DNA from: Nephromyces sp. MM_2019 | Taxonomy: Eukaryota; Apicomplexa; Aconoidasida; Nephromycida | DNA: 57,056 nucleotides | Assembly: GCA_015657535.1 (NCBI GenBank) | Contig: JADHZB010002092.1 | Location: 1-57,056, forward strand | Direction of reading: 5' to 3' | Part shown: piece after piece, positions 48,901 through 57,056 of the stretch | How the letters are laid out: every line of letters starts with the position of its first letter | Position numbering within the stretch: position 1 is the first letter of the stretch | Position numbers and translations under genes: made by a program | The notes under the pieces: generated by a model | Seen by the model: the letters and a program-made list of their open reading frames with translations, nothing else | Database searches by the model: none | What the model was told of the DNA's origin: nothing

Positions 48901-51900
48901 TGCTATATCTTCAATCTCATCATTCAAAGCTTGAAAATGAGCGTAGGTGCCTGGGGATACCAAAAAAATCGATGAAAGGAAGAAGAAGTATTGATAAGCT
49001 GCCCATCTCCGTAGATACAGGAAATAAAGCATCAATCGTGAAGAAAATGCTCTTTTTAAAGAAAATCGAAAGTGTGTGTGCAAAATTAAAAAAAAAATTT
49101 GGAATTTAATCCAAAGAGAATGCTTATAATTTCCCATATTAATCGAGCTTTATGCCTTGAAAAAATAGACGCAGACAAAAAGAGAGAGCAAAGAAAAAGA
49201 CATGCTCTTCTTCTTCTTCTTCCTCTGCTGCTTGCTCTTCTTCCTCTGCTGCTTGCTCTTCTTCCTCTGCTGCTTGCTCTTCTTCCTCTGCTGCTTGCTC
49301 TTCTTCCTCTGCTGCTTGCTCTTCTTCCTCTGCTGCTTGCTCTTCTTCCTCTGCTGCTTGCTCTTCTTCCTCTTTGCTTTGCTGTTCTTTTTCTTCGTCT
49401 TCCTCTACTTTCTATTTCTCTACTGCTTCTTCTTCTTCCTCTTTGCTTTGCTGTTCTTTTTCTTCGTCTTCCTCTACTTTCTATTTCTCTACTGCTTCTT
49501 CTTCTTCTTCCTCCTCTTCGTTCTCTTCTTCCCCTGCTTCTGCTCCCCCTCCTTCTCTCTCTCCTTCTTCAACACTTTAGCAATAAAATAGCACACACGA
49601 CTAGATAATTGATCTTATGAGAAAGCACAGTATTTCCACTAGAAAACGAAGCTAAAGAGATGGAAAAAGCTATTAAATTCATCGTTTTTAAAAGCAGAAA
49701 TAATGTCAAAAATAGAGAAAACTCTCTATATATTCCCATCACTGCCTTAATTTTTGCTCCAACAAAACGCAGCTAATTTAGCTTCTCTTTACTCTATGCA
49801 AAGTCCTTCAAACATTTTGAGCTTTCTTAAACATCAAAAACATTAAAATCCGCTGTTTTCTGCAAAAAATTGAATCTCAAAGCATAAAAATGTGAATTTT
49901 TCCTCTATTTTTTCAAAATAAACATCATTTACGCTATCTTCTTCATATTTTCGTTGAATCCAATTACCTTTTGGCAATTTTTTATAGCTCAAAACAACTT
50001 CAATTGGACCGGCATGAAGCTCTGCAAGGCGTAAACTTTGCTGAACTTTCTTTGATATGATGATAGTGCCCTAAAAACGGAATAAAAGCGAAAAATTCAG
50101 CCAAAAAAGCAGACTTTTATAGTTAATAGTAGTTTTTAAGGAAGAAAAAGCTTATTCACACACAAACAGTTTTGTTGCAAGTCAATATATGCAGGATCCT
50201 CTTCAGAAAAGCATATTCACACACACACTTTAGCGTTAAAGCAAGATATAAGTAACAAGCAAACCATTAACATTTAAAAAATAATCCATCAAAGAAGCCT
50301 TCTAGAAGCAAAGATAAAAAAAAGAGCAAGTAGTGAGATTTTTCTCCGTTTAAAGGGCATACAATTCATCAAGTATCCAGTAAAAATCCTTACCTCTTCA
50401 GCAGTAAACTCTAAGACTCCAACGTGTGTCCCTACTCCATTCATAAGATTAGTGAGAGAAAAGGTCAGAGGCTGCTGGAAAAGCCGATAATTATGCTTTT
50501 TTGCAATTTCCTCCAGGCTTCCCAGCAAGCTTGGCGGCTGTATAAAGAAGCGATTATCAGCAGGCAAACGTATCACAAACAAGGAAAATATAAAGCTATT
50601 CATGCTTTACAAGCCTGTAAGAATAGCGAATTTACACCAAAATACAAGAGCTACTCGCAGGTTGCCTCTGAAGAATTCTTTTAAAAGACGCGAACTTTCA
50701 ATTCATTACTAAATAGAGCTTTACTGCACACACGGCAAAATCATTTAACTTATTAAGGAAAAAATTTGCTAGAAAACTCGGCATTTAAAGAAGCAATTCA
50801 CCTTCACACACACCAGCTAGAAGGCACTAAATAAAAATATCGAAGCCTGTGAGCAGCCGAGATTCACACAGGCTTAAGCTACGTAGCAAAAACCCTTCAT
50901 TTTTTTCCTTTCCTATGAGAGCTAAATCAAACACTTTGAAAACGCATTCTTCAAATAGAGGAAAATACGAGTGTATGTACACCCATCAAAAGCTATTCAA
51001 ACTTTCTACAAAGCGAAACTCGCTATCACGAGGAAACGCAATCAGCACATCAAAATTCTAAAGGGAGAAAAATCAACAACAAAAATAGAGATTTACAGTT
51101 TCTAAAATGTAATATCTCCCTGAAAATTGCAAAAAATGCCTAGATAGGTTGATGTATAGCACACACACACACAAACGTTTCACCTTTCAAAACCAAAAAA
51201 AGGCACTTTAAGCCCAAAAGGTGCAGGAAAAAAGCCTGCAGAAACACTAAATTTGTGTGAATTTCGGTTATTAATAGGTAAAAACGAATGGCTGATGGCT
51301 GCTTTTCGTGTTTAAGCAAAAACGCTACGAGAAAACCTGCTGATTATTCGGAATTTGCAAAGAAAAAAAATATCATTTTTTCCCTCCAAAAAAAAAATAG
51401 AATAAAAATCTACTCTGGAAGCTAGCCTGAAGCATAAAACTAAGGATATCAAGTCAGTAGTAGCCCTACGGAGCAAATTGCTCCACGGTTTTACATTGAT
51501 GCATGAAGAAGCTCCTGTGATAAACTCCCAACAGAACAACAGTTTTCTACTTGATATCGCAGCAAAACGCTCTTATGTTACTAGAAAAAGCAACTTTTTT
51601 TAGTCTCTAAAACTTTTCAAAATACACGATAGACACACACACACACACACACACACAGTAGAAGAACGCTTGTCGGCTAGGGCTAGCTTCGTATTGAATA
51701 CTTTTATCAAGAAGCTTTCAGCAACTTTGCCAAGATTTTTATTTGGTCGCTGCTATCACAAAGGAATGATCATTCTCTATCCGATGTGTTCAAGTAGAGA
51801 CCAAAACAGAGATTTCATCAAAAAGAGCGCACGATATCCGCAAATCATATAGAAGGCGAAAAAAAAACACACAAATCACATAGAAAGCGAAAACATACAC

Positions 51901-52944
51901 ACACCAACACACGCAAACCTAGTAAAAAAACTTCCAAAATTCACTTCATCTTCCTAAAAATGTATACAAATCGCACAATAAAGCATACAAAAATGAATAA
52001 TTTACAACAATGAAACGCTGCAGACACATCAGAAGATTCTACACACACAGCTATAAGGATTGAAGAGTCATTAGATGAATAAAAGGCTGCTTTCTTCACT
52101 AAGACAAGGCATTCATAGACTCTGAAAAAGGCTATTCTTTTGAAAAGTTGATGAAATATTAGCCAAATCTACTGGATTACTAGAGTATTCAACTGCTGCT
52201 ATAAAGGCAAATGTTCCTCTGCGATTTTATCACTTGTATGAAGATTTGTAAATTGGAAAAAACAGATTTTTTGGTTTTTTCCATGTAAAAAATCATTTAT
52301 TCTATGTTTCTTCTTTTCTTATTGAATTCATCATTTTATGAGTGAAAATCTATTGATTCAAAACACACAGCATCAACAAAATATCATGAATAAATCACCA
52401 AAATGATTCGATCTGTGTCACTTGCTAGGGAAAAAACTGAAGAATTGTCATCATTTCTAGGCTGAACATCCAAAGGTAGAGTCTCTGAAGATTTCGCGCA
52501 CTGCAAATCACCTAATCCTGAAGCCTCTGAAGATTTCGCGCACTGCAAATCACCAGATCTTTCTTCGGTGAGATTAGGTGATTGCCCTTCTCTCGCAGTA
52601 TTCTTCACTGAAGAGGAGGAAGGAGATGCTGATCGACGATCTACAGGAGATTTAGAGAGCACAACGACCAGTTTCTTCTCAAATAAAAAAGGAGAAGAGA
52701 GATTTTTCTCTTTTACAGAGCTGCTTCCCTGTACCACTGGGAGAGCTTCATCCTCTTCAAAATCTGCAGCCGCAGATTTCGGAAAAAGACGCTCAGGTGA
52801 TGCCCGGGATGATTGTGGCCGTTCTACTGGAGGGGTAGCGAGATTTGTAGCAAGATTGTGTCGCTGGAGCATCTGCTTCCTCGCTCTTTCCTTATCTCTC
52901 TGCTTCCGTAGGCGCCTTACGGCGGCATCAAACTCGTCATCCAT
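43187..52944 (-). CDS. UFD1-domain protein with C-terminal TRAF-type/C2H2 zinc fingers (PRLI-interacting factor K-like), 11 exons
   Basis: Exons (- strand): 52944-52399, 51057-51010, 50537-50394, 50070-49968, 48950-48760, 48282-48012, 47469-47065, 45797-45680, 44712-44643, 43951-43883, 43513 to between 43328 and 43187; every junction phase matches, total about 717-763 aa. Residues 1-30 are a charged helix (MDDEFDAAVRRLRKQRDKER) as in plant PRLI-interacting factor K. Residues ~183-350 are the UFD1 N-domain: FRFPPSLLGSL, GVLEFTAEEGTIII, LPKGTYAHFQAL, TLTEGDILSV, LKPAKAVCLIDTELSVDV. Residues ~435-530 match the following beta domain (DLFVSFPPIYEAG, FFLGVSGFADETKY). The tail has paired Cys/His fingers: CGNCRRSIP..H..FC, CKTCGVILKR, HCHCSICG...H...H, CECGIVLERSKLEEHKLNAC, CRFCGTF, HEGYCGSRTEKCFFCG. 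UFD1 proteins bind ubiquitin and p97/Cdc48; a role in ubiquitin-dependent turnover is inferred. The last exon either runs to a stop at 43187 or splices at AAG|GTGATG. Confidence 0.88.
44803..45420 (+). repeat. TG-rich ~22-nt minisatellite in UFD1-type gene intron 8
   Basis: Units of the form GTGGACGTGCGTGTGTGCATCT and GTGGATCTGTGCGTGTGTGAATCT. Purine/pyrimidine alternation gives Z-DNA potential. In the gene's sense orientation it is CA-rich. Frames of 200+ codons on the - strand (THRSTQIHT type) and + strand (CVCASVDVRV type) are repeat artefacts. Confidence 0.92.
45889..45919 (+). repeat. (GT)n microsatellite
   Basis: About 15 perfect GT units, in intron 7 of the UFD1-type gene, 90 nt upstream (in sense) of exon 8. 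Confidence 0.9.
46488..46855. repeat. ~80-nt minisatellite with (CA)n, UFD1-type gene intron 7
   Basis: Four full copies and a fifth decayed one: a (CA)6-15 run, CTGCAGCAAAGAGAATCG, AAAAGAAACATGAAACACGC, TAATAGTCTCAGTAGAATGA. CTG starts at 46511, 46591, 46672, 46751 and 46837. Ambiguous bases at 46594, 46651 and 46656 show the assembler could not separate copies. Confidence 0.92.
49205..49570. repeat. 21-nt trinucleotide-phased minisatellite plus 69-nt duplication, UFD1-type gene intron 4
   Basis: CTCTTCTTCCTCTGCTGCTTG repeated about seven times (49225-49371), followed by two copies of a 69-nt segment (49372-49440, 49441-49509). Because all lengths are multiples of three, every frame that is open stays open across it. 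The conserved UFD1 coding sequence joins cleanly from exon 4 (ends 49968) to exon 5 (starts 48950), so the array is intronic. In sense it is purine-rich (GAA/GAG/GCA). Confidence 0.9.
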
Positions 52945-53699
52945 ATATAAGGCTTTGGTAAAGAACTGAGAGCTGATTAAGATGTGTGCGAGAAGATGAA
53001 GATGTGTGCGAGCAGATGAAGAACCTAGACCTGATGAAAAACCGAGGTTTGGATGAAGTTGAAGATACACTAGTGTTGGTGTGCAGTGTGAAGATATTTT
53101 TCATGCTTTCAAATGTGTGTGTGTTCTTAAATCTCTAGCATGTCGCTACTAAAAAAAATTAGTGTACAAAACCGGTCCACACACGTTTCACTAGCTCTAA
53201 TGATTATATTTTGATAAATTAGAAAAAACAGTTGATTTTCCATCTTCATAGTGAATCTGCTAGTAAATCAGATCTATTTTCAAAGTTTTAGATGAATTTT
53301 TTGAGATTTTTTTTACTGCTCAGTTTGGATGCTTTTCGTGAGTTTCATTGGACGGCGATGTCGGCAGTTGGAGGATTTTTAAGATGATTTAGACTAAATA
53401 ATGGGGAAAAAAAAGGTCAATTTTGGGTAAAAAGAGGAGGAGGAGAAAATGGATTAGCACACACAGGAGATGCACACACAGGAGTTGCACACACAACTGA
53501 GATATCTGTATAATACTTCTCTTCTTGAAGATGCAATTTTCTATGGAAAATGATATTATCCGTTAGCTTACGGCTTAGTATGCCTTTGCAGCACTAAAAT
53601 TGAGAGTTTTCTTTATTGGAGGATTTAGTTGAAGAAACCATAGAAATTTCGAAATGATGAAATTCGGTTTTTTTTTATAAACAGTAGAGGTGTCTTGAC

Positions 53700-54030
53700 T
53701 GAGATGTGTGTGTGTGTGCCGCTGTACAAAGCTTATGAGCGTTGAGGGCGGCTATGCGTGTGTGCGTCCAATTTTGAGGGTGGCTCTGTGCGTATATGTC
53801 CGTAGTTTTCACGGAGGCTATGTGCGTGTGCACGTGTGTGTGTAGTTTTGAGGGAGGGCACCGTGCGTGTGTTGGTAGCTGTAAGCGACGCTGTGTGTCC
53901 GCGTAGTTTTTGAAGAAGGCAGTGTGTGTATGTGTGTAGTCTTGAAGAAGACTCTGCGTATCTGTGTGGTCTTCAAGAAGAATCTGCCTATGTGTGAAGT
54001 TTTTGAAGAAGGCTTTGTGTGTGTGTTTCT
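53700..54030 (+). repeat. Degenerate ~40-nt TG/GAAGAAG repeat
   Basis: Repeated GTGTGTGTAGTTTTTGAAGA AGGCTCTG-like units with strong decay, about 0.8-1.1 kb upstream of the UFD1-type start codon. Overlapping frames have no protein character. Confidence 0.7.
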
Positions 54031-54449
54031 CTTTTTTTTCACAAAAACTGTTGAAGGGTTACGCGTGTAACCGAATTTATTATGCGTTGGCAAGTCTTGG
54101 TAGTAATAAAATTAAAACACACACAGTGTGTGCATGCGTGTGTAACACCAAACTGCAAGAAATCTGAAGTCTTTTCTTTGCTTTACTTTTAAAAGCTTCT
54201 ATTTACGCCCTGGCATTCTCGCTTTACTTTTGATCCCACACTGGCATCTGTTTCTCTTATATAATCTCTCCCTGCGTGTGTGCGTTTTTGTGTGTGTGTC
54301 TACGATTATTGGCACTCCTCTAAGCAGCAATTTCCCCCTTCCCCACAATACCCCGCTACCCTAGAGGGTATAATCTACTGCGAATCTCCAAGAGATAGAT
54401 AAAAAGGGTAAGTATATAGTAGAAAGCCTAAGATACCTTCAATTTGCAG

Positions 54450-54535
54450 ATTCTTTTGAAAAGTTCCCTGCCAATTTGAGGATGATAAAGGTAATGAAGC
54501 CGTATAAGGGAATCAATCCAGAAATCATCATTCAG
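54450..54535 (+). CDS. Orphan exon candidate, unknown protein
   Basis: Preceded by TTCAATTTGCAG and followed by GTAGTT; 28 codons in phase 1-to-0 with an even, protein-like composition (LRMIKVMKPYKGINPEIIIQ). No flanking exon could be joined: the upstream segment ending at a GTAAGT near 54409 has stops in all frames. Family not recognised. Confidence 0.35.
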
Positions 54536-57056
54536 GTAGTTTTCCATCAACACACACCTGTCAGAAAGAGGTCACACATCACACACAACTCCTAAAATCC
54601 CCTACTCTACTTTTTGGCTGGAATTTCATATTTTCAAGTCCTCTTCAGTGCGATATGATGATCTCTCAAATTCTTGAAGAATATCAAAAAACATCTAATA
54701 AAATCCCAAAAAAACAAATTTTGTTTATGTAAAATAAATTCTTTGAATCATCGTAATTTGCAAATAAATATAAGATTTTTTATTGATTTTAGGCGCTTTT
54801 TCTGAAGATAAGAGGATTTTATTTTTGTATGGTTTTTCTTAATGCAAAAAAACGCTTTTTATTATGAAAATCTATTAAATCTCTCAAAGCAAATGCATTT
54901 CATTTTGATTTTTTTGATTATTTTACACAGCAAAACTTCTCTTGCTGGGAAGTAGCAGGCTAAATCTCAGTCTTTTTCAGGCTGTTTTTTTGCTATTTTT
55001 TGTCTTTTTTTCCAGCCAAAATTTGGAAGGGGTTTGTTGATGAAACTTGCTTATTCAGGTTGCCTACCAAAGAAGAAGCACATGAATTATATCATCGGAA
55101 TTCAAGTCGTGTGTGGCTGAAAAAAAACTGCTTCTCTCTCATTCAAAGAGCTTCATCAAAGTAAATTGCTTCTGGGAGTTATGAAGTGTAGAGGATTTGG
55201 AACATAAATCACAGGAGCTTCTCTTGCTGTAAAAAACGAAGGAAAATTGAGTTTCTTGACGCTTTCTCATCATGAAGCAGGGAGTTGTATCAAAGCATAT
55301 GGAGGGATAATTTGATACGTCTAAGCTGGTGATATAGGTTGACAAGTGTGTGCGAAGCTCCTTTTTTCATTGATATAATAAGCTAAAGTGAGCGAGAGAA
55401 GCACGGCTTCTCAAGTGTATGTGTGTGTGTGAAGCTCCTCTTTTCATTGATAAAATCCAAAAAGAGAGAAAATATTTTCCATTCGTTTTCTGGCGTAAAA
55501 AGGAGACAGCTTACTTAAATGAGCATAGATTGCGTGGCTAATGCTTCTACTCAAGAAGAAAGAGTAGAAGCATATCAATCAGATATAATATATATCTTAC
55601 CAACAACTATTCAGTCTATTCAATTGGAATTTCTACTATGTATACACATATCGTGACGAAGTTTTGAGTGGCTTATATAACGAGCTTCAGCTGCTTTTTT
55701 GCTTCAAATTGCTTGATGATTTGATACTGCAGTGAAGCGAGAAAGCAGCCGATTTTTTCTCCTATAAGCTCACAATTTGGTGGCCTTCATATTGATAAAC
55801 AAAATTTACGGCAAATCGCTACTACACGCCAAGTACATTACCTTCTCAACGCGAAAAAACTACTGAAATTGATATTTCAAAGCAGCTCTTTGGATATCGG
55901 TGTAATTGGCTGTTTGCTAGAATCTCACACACTTTTAAAGCTGCAAAAAGCCGTTTCTGCTGCTGCTATTCTCATCAAATAAAATCACTTCATTGCTCGA
56001 TTGCTTGAGCATTCTAACGAGCTTCCTACAGGATATCGCATCATATTTAGGCAATTTTTCCGAGATGAAAAAGCAGCTTCATGGAAGCAGTCTGCTTTAC
56101 TGCTGGCGTTATCACAAATGCGAGCTGATTTCTGCAGCTTTTCCCCGATTTTTTTCTCTATAATATTGAGCAGGGAGTGTATACGTTTGCGGGTAGTTGT
56201 TTAGCACCTCTCACTCTGTGCTGATAGAAGGTTGAATTTACCTTCTTTTTCACGAATATGCTGGTGGGAACATTATCAAGAAGGAGCTTATTTGCTCACA
56301 AAAAGAGCTTTCCTATAGGAAGGAAAGAAATCCAAAAGACCTTTCTGCTTGGATATAAGCAGAAGTCTCCGACTATACTGTTGCCTCCTTATTGCACTCT
56401 GCAGGTGCTTATTTTAGTCGTTAATTTCTGTCTTTTCTAGTGAATTTTTCTTTGCTAAAGAGTAAATGATTGGATAAAGATATATTATGCATAGTTTCGC
56501 TATAATATCAAGCCTGATAGGATAGTGTGTTTATGTTAAATTATTTTTTGTTTTAAGAGCTTCCTGCTAACACACGTGTGTGAAAGTTAGGATGTCCAGA
56601 TAACTATGCACCTGCAGATCCTCTAAAAACTCCTCATCTAGTTGCTGAAGACGAGATTTTGTGAAGTTTTTTCCTCATCTAGTTGTTGAAGATGATTCCC
56701 TTTAGCCTTCTACGAATTCTACTTTTAAAATCAAACAGTCAACTTATTAAAGGAGATAATCTGATGCAAATATTATTGTGGAAAACTGTTGCTAGCCCTA
56801 AAAATTACATTACACACAGGGGCGCACGACACGCACACACGCATAGTTAGTACGCTCGTCAGTTAAGTTTATACCATGTAGAGTATCTCCGTTGAGTTTG
56901 GAGTTTTTTTTTTTTTTTTTCGCATTTTCCTATTTAATTGTGTGTAGGGACTGGATTTTGGTTTTAACTGTGAATTCGTCGTTTTTGAAGGCTTTTTTCT
57001 GCTTCTTCAGAGTATAGTTTCTTCTCTTCACATTGTAGATTACCGTTTTTTGAAGG

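Larger units (their letters stand above)
52945..57056. other. 5' flank of UFD1-type gene and unassigned right end
   Basis: Holds the likely promoter of the - strand gene (53.0-53.4 kb), the repeat at 53700-54030, and isolated + strand coding-like pieces. Exon-like 54450-54535 (SFEKFPANLRMIKVMKPYKG, INPEIIIQ) has clean AG and GT borders. 55733-55983 is open for about 83 codons to TAA, then 55984-56140 stays coding-like in the same frame (FIARLLEHSNELPTGYR). 56279-56403 reads NPKDLSAWI, TAA, AEVSDYTVASLLHSAG. None could be joined or named. A poly-T run lies near 56905-56923. Confidence 0.45.

Noticed and set aside
49099..49608. Leu/Phe/Cys-rich 129-169 codon frames on the + strand
   Set aside because: They are the antisense of a GAA/GAG-type intronic repeat, with hydrophobic composition dictated by CTT/CTC codons and no flanking signals.
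41650..56403. Reassignment of TAA to glutamine in this organism
   Set aside because: Three places read well with TAA as Gln, but the ~3,100 MDN1 codons and ~720 UFD1-type codons contain no in-frame TAA or TAG, and MDN1 and the RIIa gene stop at TAA at the expected C-termini.

Overview
This is intron-rich protist nuclear DNA. Two stretches full of (TG)n/(CA)n microsatellites (about 1-22.7 kb and 41.9-57 kb) flank a middle part (about 23-42 kb) that is AT-richer, almost free of those repeats, and carries compact genes with very small exons. I rebuilt genes by reading three frames, looking for GT...AG boundaries and requiring the codon phase to match at each junction. No homology search was possible. 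The organism cannot be named from sequence alone. Long low-complexity Ser/Arg/Glu tracts, a plant/alveolate-type UFD1-zinc-finger protein and a RIIa-domain protein (a family common in flagella) fit an alveolate, perhaps apicomplexan/coccidian-like, but this is a weak inference.

Region 1-23171 (+): the C-terminal part of midasin (MDN1/Rea1), the giant AAA+ ATPase of 60S ribosome maturation. It has 21 exons (the first cut by the window edge) and encodes about 3,100 residues: the end of the linker, the Asp/Glu-rich region, and the complete C-terminal MIDAS domain ending at a TAA. Its introns carry several minisatellites and one assembly gap of 211 N.

Region 23-42 kb: a small putative secreted/membrane protein (+, 24.6-26.0 kb); a complete four-exon Nudix hydrolase with a mitochondrial-looking N-terminus (-, 30.6-26.8 kb); a multi-exon coiled-coil protein that resembles the dynactin p150 large-subunit domain (+, about 31.9-37.9 kb, tentative); and a complete three-exon RIIa dimerization-domain protein (+, 38.1-39.9 kb). 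About 40-42 kb holds only isolated coding-like pieces and a G-rich minisatellite.

Region 42-53 kb (-): an eleven-exon gene for a UFD1-domain protein with C-terminal TRAF-type/C2H2 zinc fingers, the architecture of plant PRLI-interacting factor K, with large introns that hold three different tandem repeats. Region 53-57 kb is mostly non-coding, with a few coding-like exons I could not assemble. The genes are unrelated housekeeping or cytoskeletal genes; I see no operon-like or defence-type system, no tRNA or rRNA, and no transposon with intact coding capacity.
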